Notes: generated by a model from the letters alone, not told the origin. DNA of 64,000 nucleotides from Ctena decussata (GCA_963989385.1 OZ022499.1:49279757-49343756), one strand, 5' to 3'; counted from the stretch's first letter, positions 1-10,305 are shown. Program-made: numbers and translations.

Positions 1-822
1 AAATCTGATTTACCTCTCCGATACCTTTATACCTGCCTCCAACATCCATCCTTTCTACTTAAATCTGATTTACCCCTCCGATACCTTTTTACCTGCCTCT
101 AACATCCATCCTTTCTACTTAAATCTGATTTACCCCTCCGATACCTTTATACCTGCCTCTAACATCCATCCTTTCTACTTAAATCTGATTAACCTCTCCG
201 ATACCTTTATACCTGCCTCCAACATCCATCCTTTCTACTTAAATCTGATTTACCTCTCCGATACCTTTATACCTGCCTCGACCATCCATCCTTTCTACTT
301 ACATCTGATTAACCTCTCTGATGCCTTTATACCTGCCTCCAACATCGATCCTTTCTACTTAAATCTGATTTACCTCTCCGATACCTTTATACCTGCCTCC
401 AACATCCATCCTTTCTACTTAAATCTGATTTACCTCTCCGATACCTTTATACCTGCCTCTAACATCCATCCTTTCTACTTAAATCTGATTCACCTCTCTG
501 ATGCCTGTATACCTGCCTCGAACATCCATCCTTTCTACTTAAATCTGATTTACCTCTCCGATACCTTTATACCTGCCTCTAACATCCATCCTTTCTACTT
601 AAATCTGATTCTCCTCTCTGATGCCTTTATACCTGCCTCTAACATCCATCGTTTCTACTTACATCTGATTTACCTCTCCGATACCTTTATACCTGCCTCT
701 AACATCCATCGTTTCTACTTACATCTGATTTACCTCTCCGATACCTTTATACCTGTCTCCAACATCCATCCTTTCTACTTACATCTGATTTACCTCTCTG
801 ACACCTATATACCTGCCTCAAA
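1..822. repeat. 60-bp tandem satellite array, about 13.7 copies
   Basis: The sequence repeats with an exact 60-bp period from the first base: thirteen complete units to 780, then a diverged partial unit that fades near 822. Each unit starts A(A/C)ATCTGATT and ends CTTTCTACTT. Units differ at only a few sites, mainly positions 11-12, 17-22 and 38-42. Units at 301, 481 and 601 share a CTCTCTGATGCC variant. There are no indels, so homogenisation is recent. The array is cut by the window edge and probably continues upstream. It is pyrimidine-rich on this strand and has no coding potential. Confidence 0.97.
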
Positions 823-955
823 TATGTCCGTTTATTTTGTATTCTGAAATGTAGAGAACAACGAAAATGAGAAGTCTGCTAACTTTCAGGGAAATTCGTT
901 ATTTTTATGGTTTTATTCAAATTTTTGCATTTACCACAAAACACCACCTTACGCC
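823..955. repeat. dispersed repeat also present at 11350-11472
   Basis: Directly after the satellite, a stretch of about 130 bp with the motif TTTATTTTGTATTCTG, then GAAGTCTG, TTAACTTTCAGGGA-like and TTTACCACAAA, recurs in the same orientation at 11350-11472. Similarity is high with few indels. I cannot assign it to a family. Confidence 0.6.
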
Positions 956-1034
956 AGTCACGAACCAGTTTCAGCGAACAGCCTGTAACGACTTCTGTCT
1001 GTTCTAAAAGCATTGCCCTCATGTAAATGAAAGG

Positions 1035-1820
1035 TGCTCGTTGTGGTTTGTTCAGAAAAAAAAAACGAAAATTCAAATGAGCCGCGACACGAGAAAACCA
1101 ACAATGTGGTTGTGCGCCCAGCACAGACTCAGATCAGCCTGGGCATCCGCCCAGTCTGATCAGACTCTTCGCTAAGCGCTTAAAGGGTAGCTAAGGGTCT
1201 AAGCTACCTTCATGCGGACAGCGAAGACTCTGATCAGACTGGGCGGATGCCCAGGCTGATCTGAGTCTGCGCAGGGCGCACAACCACATTGTTGGTTTTC
1301 TCGTGTTGCGGCTCAAATACTGATTTTACAGCAAAATCGCATTGTTGAATATGATACACGTGAAAAAAGTGCAAAACCAACATGTACGTATAGTGTCGCT
1401 AAACGAGTTAGTCATTCAGTAATTTTACTACACCATAGTGTTGTTCTTTAAGGAAAGATACATCAGGCAGAATTCCAGAACTGAGCAGTGAATGATAAGA
1501 AAAAATAAGGGCATTTAAAAACGTGTACCTTCTTTTGCCTCTGCATGTATGATATCTGCTTGCCATGGACAGTCTTTGCAAATAAAACGCAAACGTTGTG
1601 GTTTGTTTAGAACAACCGTTATTTCAACTGGAGATTAACAGCAAAATTGTATTGTTCATTTTGCTGCACGTGAAAAACGTGCAAATCAGCATGTACGTAC
1701 AGTGCCGCCAGTCAAAGATTTCAATCAGTAATTTTACTATTCCACATAAATCCATTTTAAGTAAAAGTAAATCATGCGGAATTTCACACCTGAGTAGTGA
1801 CAAATAAGTAAAATATGGGC
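1035..1820. repeat. tandem duplication of about 230 bp; first copy split by a MITE
   Basis: Copy 1 is 1035-1078 plus 1316-1520 and copy 2 is 1585-1820. Shared landmarks in order are GTTGTGGTTTGTT, ACAGCAAAAT, CACGTGAAAAA.GTGCAAA, CATGTACGTA, CAGTAATTTTACTA and GGGCATT. Copy 1 contains the palindromic element 1080-1314 and copy 2 does not, so copy 2 serves as an empty site. Confidence 0.75.
1080..1314. mobile_element. palindromic MITE, GAGCCGCGACACGA family, copy 1
   Basis: A near-perfect inverted repeat of about 235 bp begins GAGCCGCGACACGAGAAAAC and ends with its complement. It is flanked by AAAT on both sides. The arms carry ACAATGTGGTTGTGCGCCC, CAGACTCAGATCAGCCTGGG and CAGTCTGATCAGA, and the centre is the TAGCTAAGGGTCTAAGCTA hairpin. 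No coding capacity. The family recurs six more times in this window. Mobilisation by an unseen transposase is inferred from the TIR plus target-duplication structure. Confidence 0.85.
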
Positions 1821-1892
1821 ATTCTTATGTCTCTGAGTCTAGGTTTAAAAGGTCTTTAGTAGGTGCAGTTGTAGGATGATTGTATCTCATAT

Positions 1893-1918
1893 CGTTTTCT
1901 TTCTTTCTTTCTTTCTTT
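1893..1918. repeat. (TTTC)n microsatellite
   Basis: About six tandem TTTC units. Confidence 0.8.
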
Positions 1919-2054
1919 ATTTTGTGCTTTTTAGACTTTTAGTGTTACCTTTCTTTAAAGTGAAAATATGATAGTGTGTCCGTAAAGTAATACACTGAAC
2001 AAACATTAACACTTTCAAGAGAGTTTGTATTTCATAATTCCAGCAAAACTGATA

Positions 2055-2401
2055 AAGACTTAATGAAAATATGGGTTATTTCAGGTTGAAAAGATATCTG
2101 ATTACTTAATGAAAAATTGCTACTTCATGTCTGGCATGCACGGAGTCGTCTAACATATTCCTGTTAAATCAGACCATACCTTTGGTTTCGCATGATCAAA
2201 TGAAAGGTTCTTGTACGCAATAAATATAAGTTCATGTGCATACAGAAAACACTTAAAACTCTTATGTTGATCGTGATCACACCCTAAGATCTTTTAAGTT
2301 TAAAGATTCAAAGCTTTCAAATCATCTTACTACGAATTAAACATATAGAGAAGTTTTGGATGCCATAGTTTCTATACCTGTTTTTCGTTGTTCTCTCTCT
2401 C

Positions 2402-2449
<48 letters not shown>

Positions 2450-2490
2450 ATTTGGTTCATTATCTTAAAACATCAATATCTTCGTTATTA
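2055..2490. repeat. paralogous segment A, left block (partner 27985-28360)
   Basis: This block aligns over most of its length with 27985-28360. Landmarks in the same order are TCTGATTAC, TCTTGTACGCAATAAA, GAAAACACTT, GTGATCACA-like, AAAGATTCAAA.CTTTCA, GAATTAAACATATAGAGA and CAATATCTTCGTTATTA. A long CT microsatellite (about 2394-2443) has expanded in this copy. The block ends exactly where the hairpin-ended element at 2491 begins; the partner runs on without interruption. Confidence 0.75.
2394..2443. repeat. (CT)n microsatellite
   Basis: An almost uninterrupted CT dinucleotide run of about 50 bp. Confidence 0.95.
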
Positions 2491-3722
2491 ACCTCCGCCA
2501 AAGGCGGAGGGATATAGTTTTCCCCATGTCTCCGTCCGTCCGTCCGTCCGTCCGTCCTTCCTTCCGTCCGTCCGTCCTTCCGTCCGTCCGTCTTTCCGTC
2601 CGGAGCCATAACTAAGTAACCGCTGAACGGAATTTCATGAAACTTAAATTCAATATATATTACTATAACCCAATGATGCATCTTAAGTTTCATCAGACTG
2701 GCTTCACTAGTGCATGAGTTATTGCCCTTGATTTGTTTTAAAATCAATAAAATGAGTCATAACTAAGAAACCGCTGGACAGAATTTCATGAAACTTAAAA
2801 TCAGTATATATTACTATAACCCGCTAATGCACAAAAAGTTTCATTAGACTGGCTTCAGTAATGTATGAGTTATTGCCCTTGAATTGTTATAAAATCAATA
2901 AAATGAACCATAACTAAGTAACCACTGGACGGAATTTCATGAAACTTCAACTAAATATATATCATTATAACACGCTGATGCATGTCATGTTTCATCAGAC
3001 TAGCTTCAGGAATGCATGAGTTATTGCCATTGAATTTACTTAAAATCATTACAATGAGCCATAACTAAGTAACCAATTACCGAAATTTCATGAAACTAAA
3101 ACTTAATATGTATCACCATAAGGCGGTTATGCACATAAAGAAGTGCATGATTTATTGCCCTTGAATCAATTTAAAATTGACAAATTTAGCCATAATTAAG
3201 TAATCAATAAATAAAATTCTCTGAAACTTTTACTAAATATGTATCACCATAACACATTGATGCATCTTATGTTTTGTCAAAATTGCTTCAGTTAGCAATG
3301 AGTAATTGCCCTTGACTTGGTTTAAAATCAACATATTGAGTCATAACTAAGTAACCAATGACTGGAATTTCATGAAACTTAAAATATTTAGGTATTGTCT
3401 TGACATAGCAGTGCACATTAAGTTCGGTCAAAATCGCATCAGTAGTGCATGATTTAATGACCTTAAATTGACTTACAATCCATAAATTAGCCATAACTTA
3501 GATACTGGACTGATTTCTTGAAACTGAATTTAAAATGTATCATCATAGTGCAGTGATGCTTAGGCAAGTGTTTAAGAACAGCTTCAGCTTATGCCTCACT
3601 TATGCCAGAGTAATAGTCCACTCAGTCCAGTGAAAGTCCACTCAGCCCAGTGAACGAAATTATATAAAACTTAAAATAAACAATAATAATAAACAAATCA
3701 GGGCCACTTCGGCGGGGGATAT
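2491..3722 (-). mobile_element. non-autonomous tandem-core/hairpin element (pearl/Helentron-like), reverse orientation
   Basis: Read on the minus strand, the element begins ATATCCCCCGCCGAAGTGG. It then carries about seven diverged units of roughly 150 bp (each with CCATAACTAAGTAACC, AATTTCATGAAACTT and GAGTTATTGCCCTTGA), followed by a (CGGA)n microsatellite at 2529-2602 and a terminal hairpin CCTCCGCC-ttt-GGCGGAGG at 2491-2510. Tandem core, microsatellite and 3' hairpin is the architecture of bivalve pearl and Helentron-associated elements; the family link is inferred. The boundaries are supported by the uninterrupted paralogue near 28360. The low-complexity reading frame over the microsatellite is not a protein. 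Confidence 0.7.
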
Positions 3723-3900
3723 AAATTCTTTAATTAGTTTTAAAGCCAATACATGGACTCCCATAAAGGTTTTGATATTCAATTAAAAGTTCATTGAAAC
3801 TGTCTCTATGAATTCTTATTGTCTGAAATTGTAGGTTTCCTTCTGGTCCTTACGGCTTCCTAGTCGACCGTGCTTTGGCATAATTTTAGCTAATGAGTCC
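3723..3900. repeat. paralogous segment A, middle block (partner 28360-28545)
   Basis: AAAGCCAATACATGGACTCC, TTTCCTTCTGG and CCTAGTCGACCGTGCTTTGG match 28370-28525 in order. The block is bounded on the left by the hairpin element and on the right by the LINE tail, neither of which is present in the partner. Confidence 0.7.
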
Positions 3901-6881
3901 TATTCTATTCTATTCTATCCCATAACCTTACTAGGTCGTTGGGGCACCACAGCTGACTTCAAAACAATCCCTTTCCACCTTGTCCTGTCTTCAGCTGCCC
4001 TAGTTGAGCTGGCAAAATCCATTCCAGTCCACTCCTTGATATTGTCTTCCCACCTCTTCTTCTGTCTACCTCTTCTTCTTTTTCCTTTCACTGTGCCCTG
4101 AAGAATTGTCTTTGCTAAACCAGAAGACCTTGAGACGTGGCCAAACCACCTTAGTTTCCCTTTCTTGACCAGCGTCAGGAGTTCATCATATTCTCCAATG
4201 GCTGCTTGGATCTTCCTGCGAACCTCCTCATTGGTTATATGGTCCTTGTACGAAATGTTCAGTAACCTTCGGTAGCATCTCATCTCAAAGGCCTGCGTTC
4301 TTTTCTCTAACTCTGCTGTCAAGATCCATGATTCACAGGCATACAGAAATATGGAAATGACAAGGGAGCGCATAAGTGTCACCTTTGATCCAAGAGATAT
4401 GTTGTTATCTCTCCAAATTGGTTTCAGCTTGGCAAGAGCTGAAGTGGCTTGTGCTATCCTTGAGAGAACCTCCTGTTTTGAGCCATCATCTGAGACAACT
4501 GCTCCAAGGTATTTGAAGCTGCTTACAGTACCTAGCTTCTGCCCCTTTACCTTGATCTCCCTCTGGATGCCATCTGCGCTGTTTGTCATCAGTTTGGTCT
4601 TCTCAGCACTGATCTCCATCTTATACCTTGTGCATGTCTGGTCGAGACTTTCAACTAGAGCTTCTAGTTCCTGCTCTTCCTCAGCAAGAGCGTCTATGTC
4701 ATCGGCAAACCGCAGGTTGGTAATATTTTTGCCGCCTATGCTAACCTTTCCGTCATGTTCTTCCAGAGCATCGGACATGATCCGTTCGAGAAAAATGTTG
4801 AAGAGGGTGGGTGACAGAAGACATCCTTATCTTACTCCAACTGTTGTTCTGAACCATTCTCCTGTGCTGCCATTTATCAGGACTGCACTTGTAGCCTTGT
4901 CGTATAGCTGCTCAATGGTGCGAACTAGGTTTGCACTGATATTGTACTTCCTCATGGTGGCCCATAAGGCTGCATGCCATACCCTGTCAAAGGCTTTTTT
5001 GAAATCAATGAAGACATGGTACAGATTCTGCTGATGTTGGAGATACTTTTCACACAGGATTCTAAGGTTGAAGGTCTGTTCTGTGGTGCTCCTTCCTGCT
5101 CGGAACCCAGCCTGTTCCTCAGCGATTATCTCTTCGGCTTGTGGCTTAAGCCTGTTCAAGATAACTTTCAGCATGACTTTGCTTGAATGACTGATGAGGC
5201 CGATGGTTCTGTAGTTCTGGCAGAGCTGTAGGTTGCCCTTTTTAGGGAGAGTAATAATCAGCGACTGAGTCCATGGGGTAGGCCATTCTCCTGTTCTCCA
5301 GTTCCTGTTACAGATATCTGTTAAAACATCAATCATGGTCTCCCCTCCAGCTTGAACAAGTTCTGCTGGTATATTATCAACTCCGGCAGATTTTCCCTTC
5401 TTCAGTGCTGCTACTGCAATCTCAACTTCCTCATGAAGGATCGGTTGTTGATCTTCATCTAGGGACTGACTGCAGTCCAGAACCGTATTGTCACCATCAG
5501 TCTCATGGTTGTATAATTCTGAGCAATATTCTGTCCATCTGCTGAGAATCTCTTGTTCTTCTGTAAGGCATTTCCCAGACTTGTCCTGGATAGTTGTGGA
5601 TCTACCCTGTTTCTCTGAAGTTAGATCCTTCACCAGCTGGTATGCTTTCTTGCTGTTGTTTTTGTTCAGGCAAGTTTCGATCTCCTCGCACTGACTAGCT
5701 ATCCAGTCCTCCTTCGCTTTCTTCACTGCCTTCTGAATCCTCTTGTTTGCTTCCCTGTATTCTTCTCCTCCTCCTGCTTCATACCTTTTCTTCTTCAAAT
5801 TTCTCCTCTCATCACAGAGGTCGAAGACATCTCTAGTGACCCATGGCTTTTTCCTGCGACGTTCCTTCCCAAGTATCTCACTGGCTGCATCAGTCACTAC
5901 TGTATTGTAGGTGGTAATCATGGTATCTATGTCCATGTCATCATCCCTCAGACCAATGAGTGGTGCAAATTTTCCACCTATTGTTGCTTGAAAAGTGCAT
6001 GCCACCTCTGGGTCCCTTAGCTTCTCAAGATCAAACTTCAGTCTTGGCTGGGTTGGCTTTCTAGCCTTCTTCAGACGAACTCGGAAGGTCATCATGACCA
6101 GGTCAAGGTCACTTCCTATGTCTGCTCCAGGAAAACTCCTAGTCCTATGGATGTTGAATCCTGATCGGAAGCGCTTCCTCACCAAGATGTAATCAATCTG
6201 ATTGTGGTGTTTCCCATCTGGGCTGTGCCATGTCCATCTCCTTGATGGTTTGTGAGGGCCAAGGGTGTTTGTCAGTACTAGGCTGTTACAGGTTGCAAAC
6301 TCTAGAAGTCTGAGACCTCTCTCATTTGTCTCGTCATTGCAGTAGGGTCCACAAACGTTTTCCCAGTCTGCCTGTGCATCCTTTCCAACCTTAGCATTCC
6401 AATCCCCTTGTACAACCAGAATGTCCTTCTTGGGTGTTTGGTCTATGATTTCCTGGGGTTGCTGGTAGAAGTGTTCTACCTCATTGTCGTCATGTCCAGA
6501 TGTTGGTGCATAAATCTGTATGATTATGATGTTAAAAGGAGCTGCTCTCAGGCGAATTGAAGTCAGTCTGCTGGAGACTGGCCGGCATCCCAAGACAGCA
6601 CTCACCATGTCCTTATGCACAAGAAATCCAACCCCATACTCATGTTTGTCCTCTTCTCCACTGAAATAAACCTTGTGTCTGTCATCTGTTGACATCTCAC
6701 CAAAGTTTTTCCAGCGCATCTCACAGAGCCCCAGTATGTTCCAGTGATACCTGTCCATTGCATGAGTCAGCTCTTTAAGCTTCCCAGCTGGCCTCAGAGT
6801 CCTTACATTCCAGGTGCCAATTGAGATGTTCTCCCTACCTCTGATTTTCTTGATCTGTGTTACACCAGTTGCATACTGTTG
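3901..6881 (-). mobile_element. APE-type non-LTR retrotransposon (LINE), one near-complete copy
   Basis: The element is about 2.98 kb and lies on the minus strand. It holds one long coding region (3915-6884) and ends in a (GAATA)n tail at 3901-3918, inside which the stop codon falls, so there is practically no 3' UTR. A simple-repeat tail, a single ORF with endonuclease then RT, and a very short 3' UTR are features of the RTE-like group; I keep the clade open. Boundaries come from comparison with 28530-28560: the flanks GAGTCC and CATACAGATT are joined directly there. No clear target-site duplication is visible. The 5' boundary falls at the first ATG of the frame, so the copy may be slightly 5'-truncated. 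Confidence 0.88.
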
Positions 6882-6884
6882 CAT
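3915..6884 (-). pseudogene. LINE endonuclease-reverse transcriptase ORF, 989 codons with one in-frame stop
   Basis: The frame is continuous for 990 codons (terminal stop included) except for one TAA at 4827-4829 (codon 686), where related elements have Gln in the GVRQGC-type RT motif; a single C-to-T change explains it. Residues about 18-270 are an exonuclease-endonuclease-phosphatase fold: GTWNVRTL (23-30), CEMRW (54-58), QGDWNAKVG (159-167), QIDYIL (229-234) and SDLDLVMMTF (258-267). The usual catalytic His of the SDH motif is Leu here (codon 260). About residues 490-770 are reverse transcriptase: KSAGVDNIPAEL (498-509), QAGFRAGRST (591-600), FIDFKKAFDRV (625-635) and FADD (726-729). The C-terminal part carries the YLGAVVSDDG and LRWFGHVSR motifs of such elements. 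With a nonsense codon in RT and a lost endonuclease His, this copy should be inactive. Confidence 0.92.
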
Positions 6885-7170
6885 ACAGATTAAAATTAAT
6901 TATGTCAAGGCATTGTCAACAGTTTTTTATCATTAAGCAGATTTTAACTAATTTAAATTCGATAACTGTTTGATACTGAACATAGAAAACAGAAAAGTAG
7001 CCATTATGACACTTAAAATAGCCTAAAAATTGCTTCACCGAAAGAATCTTTATTTTCTGCGACTGGTATATTAAAAGATGACTTATTTCTAATGTCTTTA
7101 AGCCTAACCTTTCCGTGCCTACGGCAAGATGAAAAATAGTGACTCAAGTTTTTTTAATTTTGTTTAGTAT
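6882..7170. repeat. paralogous segment A, right block (partner 28550-28850)
   Basis: CATACAGATTAAAATTAATT, AAGGCATT, TTTTTATCATTAAGCAGA, GAACATAGAAAACAGAAA, CTACGGCAAGATGAAAAATAG and CAAGTTTTT match 28530-28850 in order. Similarity ends about 7170. No gene is visible here. Confidence 0.7.
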
Positions 7171-7553
7171 ATGATAAATGTTATCACGATATTGCTGAGT
7201 GTTGTTGTTTTTTTAATTTTGTAGTTCAAGTTTTATCATTATCTGCCTTTTTATCTTCGGGTTTTCGATTGTCGCTGACAAGGTAAACGAGGTAAGATCT
7301 TTTTTTTTTCTTTATTTATTTGTTTTTTTTCTTTTCTTTTAAAATTCTAAATTAGATCATTTCATTACTCTCCGCGCATAAATGTTTGAAAGATTCTTAA
7401 AGAGATGTGCCCTGAGACGCGTATGAAGGAAAGATTTGATTTTTTTCTAAAGCTCATCAAAAGCTATGAATTTGGTAAGTGCAACAGCCGCCTTATGTTT
7501 TGCAGTCTGCTGTTCGGTATGCAAGTCAGTCCAGTTAAGCCGTGTGATACATA

Positions 7554-7786
7554 GCTGCGACACGACAAAACCAACAATGTGGTTGTGCGCCCAGCGCAGA
7601 CTCAGATCAACCTGGGCATCCGCCCAGTCTGATCAGAGTCTTCGCTGTCCGCATGGAGGTAGCTTAGACCCTTAGCTACCCTTTGAGCACTTAACAAAGA
7701 GTCTGGTCAAACAGGACGGATGCCCAGGCTGATCTGAGTGCGCTGGGCGCACAACCACATTGTTGGTTTTCTCGTGTCGCGGCTCA
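7554..7786. mobile_element. palindromic MITE, GAGCCGCGACACGA family, copy 2
   Basis: Same arms as 1080-1314: CAACAATGTGGTTGTGCGCC on the left and its complement on the right, with the TAGCTTAGACCCTTAGCTA centre. The left terminus is mutated (AGCTGCGACACGAC). Flanks are AT-rich (ACATA / ATATT). Confidence 0.85.
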
Positions 7787-8696
7787 TATTATGTTTTTCA
7801 ATGGCAGACCTCTAGGGGCCAATTCTTTCCTTAAAGAGTAGAACCCACTTTGAAAGGTGTATGTCGTCAAAAAAAGTAAACATCAAGTTACAAAAAAAAA
7901 CAGAAAAAACCGTTCCATTTTGTAAATAAGGCAGGAAATTATATAGAGGCGTACCGGCACACCCTAGAATGGACTCCACAGATTTTCGATCGCGCGGTGG
8001 TACCGTAGCCGGTCGACTAAAAAAGTGACACCCCAGCTTGTTTTGAAAGTGTAAATAATTTCCTTTTCTGTTTGAATGTGCTGGACATATGTCTACCTAG
8101 ACTCCTACAAGAGCTTCATATAAATATTGTTGCAGAGAAATTGATACCCCAACAACAGTTTGGGCCAAAACATTTCTTCTAAAATGGCATGATAATCATT
8201 GCACTTCTCCAGCTGAATACTATTTGACACCTATAATTTACAATTAACTAGATGGCTTGCAGATAAGCACTGTCAGCTGCAACTGAATACCTGCCAGTCG
8301 TTTAGATTTTCTGCTATTCTTCCTTTGAAAATGGGTGCTGAAATTTTGACAGTTGAATTTCGAGCTTTTGAATGCAAAATTTTGCATCAAGACGATGCAG
8401 AAATTGATGGATTTTGAGGTTGAAAATAAATTCTGTCTTTACTTTTCTTACATAGGCTCACTCAAAAGGAGAGAAAAAATCCTGTATATCAGGAGACAAA
8501 AAGAATTTATAACCCAAGATACAAGCCTTCTCCCAAATACTAGTATTTTGCCCATTTGTGAATGGCTACTTTAAATCTGTAAGTCACTTTTTCTATAATG
8601 GATTCCTTCTTTCGCTAAAAAAATAATTCCCTTACTTACATTGGTCAATTAAGATAATACAATAAAATTTCCATTTATTGCTCATACTTTTTTCAG
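7787..8696. other. presumed intron/5' flank of the TRIM-like gene, no recognised feature
   Basis: This 0.9-kb stretch holds no repeat or coding region I can support. A reading frame at 8353-8574 (+) has no recognisable motif and ends in AT-rich sequence. The last bases, CTTTTTTCAG at 8687-8696, are a good pyrimidine tract plus splice acceptor, so at least the 3' part is probably an intron of the gene starting at 8711. I could not identify the 5' exon. Confidence 0.4.
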
Positions 8697-8710
8697 TCCC
8701 ATTAAAAGTC
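8697..8710 (+). promoter_or_regulatory. likely splice acceptor and short 5' leader before the ATG
   Basis: TTTTTTCAG ends at 8696 and is followed by TCCCATTAAAAGTC, then ATGTC at 8711. The upstream in-frame ATG at 8678 lies inside the pyrimidine tract, so the ATG at 8711 is the better start. The splice site is inferred from sequence only. Confidence 0.6.
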
Positions 8711-10303
8711 ATGTCATCTGCGGATCGTGCTCCTACCAATCAACCTGCATCGGACAAAGATTCCATAAATAATGCCTCATCAACAAAACCTGTTGCCTCA
8801 GCAGCTACAGCTTGCGCCATATTCTGCGGATGCAGTATGAATTTTGAAGTTACAGATTATTGTGAAGATCATTTCGATGTGGTCTGTCTGTCTTGTAAAA
8901 CCCTCAAACATGGAAAATGCAAAACCATTCCTATAAGCCAAAAAGGTGAAAGTTATTCTGCATCTACGACAAAACTTAACGATATTATTCGCAAAGCAAA
9001 TGCGCTAAAGAATGAAACCGATCAATTCTTAAATGAAAGGAATTTAGATCTACAGACACTTGCATCAGTTAAAAACAAATGTGAGCATGAAATTAAAACA
9101 TTTCGAAAGGAACTTGTCGCATTCATAGATCAGCTTGAACAGAATATTCTTACAAAACTGGAAAGGCTTGAAAGCAAGGTCCGTCAACACATTGAAAGTT
9201 ACCTACCAACATTTTCCGCAACTAAGCACAACCTAGAAGCGGATAAAAAACTTCTTGGTGATGCTCAAAAGTCTTTAAATAAAACTGATATGTTTGTAGC
9301 AGATGTGAAAGTTTCAAACCGCCTGAACGATTATGAGAGACTCTTGCAAGATATTCGTAACGAAATTAAACCACCCAGTATTTCATTTGAACGCAATAAA
9401 GGCCTGACCGAAATAAGAGAGAGAGTTTTTGAGCTTGGAACTTTGACAGATGGACTCGCTCAACCCGTGACACCCAAAGAAAAGTTGTTCACCGATATAA
9501 CAGGTGTAATTTCAAGCCAGGTAGAGATAACACTACCTGATGATGATTCTACACCACATGTTTCTGGATGTGCATTTTTACCTGATGGACAAGCCGTTCT
9601 CTGCGATCGTACAAATAAGAAAATTAAGTTATTTAGCAGCTCTTTCAAAATATGCGATACCCTAGATTTACCAACCGGTCCCTGGGACATTTCGGTCATA
9701 AACATCAGTAAGGCTATAATCACATTACCAGACAACAATCAATTACAATATATACACTTTGTACCCGCACTGGAGCCTGGGCGAGTAATCCAGCTCGACA
9801 CACAATGTTCGGGTGTTGAGGATTATGGTCAGGAAATATACATGATGCTCAGAAACAAAAACGCTGAAACAGAAGTGCAAGTACTGGCCTTGGATGGAAC
9901 GTGTAAACGGAAAATTGGTACAAACCAGAACGGTTCATCTATGTTCAAAAGTTCTTCGCATCTCGCAGTAAGTGTAGAATCAGGAAAAGTGTATGTGCCT
10001 GACAGAGCTGCGTCTACAGTAATTTGCATGATGCCAGATGGTAATGTTGTTTACCAGTACCGTGACAGAAGTTTAACTGAACCAAGAGGGATTTGCGTGG
10101 ATTCTGCAGACAATAACATAGTGTGCGGAAACAGTTCCAACAATATACACATTGTTACCGCTGATGGACTAAAGGATAAGATACTTCTTACATCTAGGGA
10201 CGGCATTAAAAGCCCGCATTGTGTAGCTTATCGACATTCCGATGATACTTTGATCGTTGGTTGTTGTAACAAAAATGTTCTTTTTGCGTACAAATTGGCG
10301 TGA
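8711..10303 (+). CDS. RING-less TRIM-like protein: B-box zinc finger, coiled coil, beta-propeller-like C-terminus
   Basis: 530 codons from the ATG at 8711, uninterrupted by introns. A Ser/Thr/Ala-rich leader (1-30) precedes a Cys/His cluster at about residues 39-70 (CGCSMNF, YCEDH, VVCLSCKTLKHGKC), spaced like a B-box zinc finger; no RING domain precedes it. Residues about 85-250 are charged and Leu/Lys/Glu-rich with heptad character, i.e. coiled coil. From about 280 to the end there are repeated strand-turn units such as GCAFLPDGQAVLCD, GKVYVPDRAAS, EPRGICVDSADNNIVCGNS and SPHCVAYRHSDDTLIVGC, the pattern of NHL/six-bladed propellers. This is the TRIM2/TRIM3/TRIM71-like layout very common in bivalves, where TRIM-like genes are expanded. 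Lacking RING, it is more likely a scaffold or RNA/protein-binding factor than an E3 ligase by itself. AATAAA follows only 2 bp after the stop (10306). Confidence 0.88.
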   Translation: MSSADRAPTNQPASDKDSINNASSTKPVASAATACAIFCGCSMNFEVTDYCEDHFDVVCLSCKTLKHGKCKTIPISQKGESYSASTTKLNDIIRKANALKNETDQFLNERNLDLQTLASVKNKCEHEIKTFRKELVAFIDQLEQNILTKLERLESKVRQHIESYLPTFSATKHNLEADKKLLGDAQKSLNKTDMFVADVKVSNRLNDYERLLQDIRNEIKPPSISFERNKGLTEIRERVFELGTLTDGLAQPVTPKEKLFTDITGVISSQVEITLPDDDSTPHVSGCAFLPDGQAVLCDRTNKKIKLFSSSFKICDTLDLPTGPWDISVINISKAIITLPDNNQLQYIHFVPALEPGRVIQLDTQCSGVEDYGQEIYMMLRNKNAETEVQVLALDGTCKRKIGTNQNGSSMFKSSSHLAVSVESGKVYVPDRAASTVICMMPDGNVVYQYRDRSLTEPRGICVDSADNNIVCGNSSNNIHIVTADGLKDKILLTSRDGIKSPHCVAYRHSDDTLIVGCCNKNVLFAYKLA

Positions 10304-10305
10304 TG

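Noticed and set aside
1..822. Could the regular 60-bp array be a CRISPR array?
   Set aside because: There are no unique spacers: the whole 60-bp unit repeats. The genome is eukaryotic.
2460..2747. Frame with DGRTDGRTDGR repeats
   Set aside because: It is the translation of the (CGGA)n microsatellite in a mobile element. The same applies to 34709-34912.
4351..5034. 227-codon plus-strand frame, and several shorter ones to 6192
   Set aside because: Antisense shadows of the LINE coding region; no motif.
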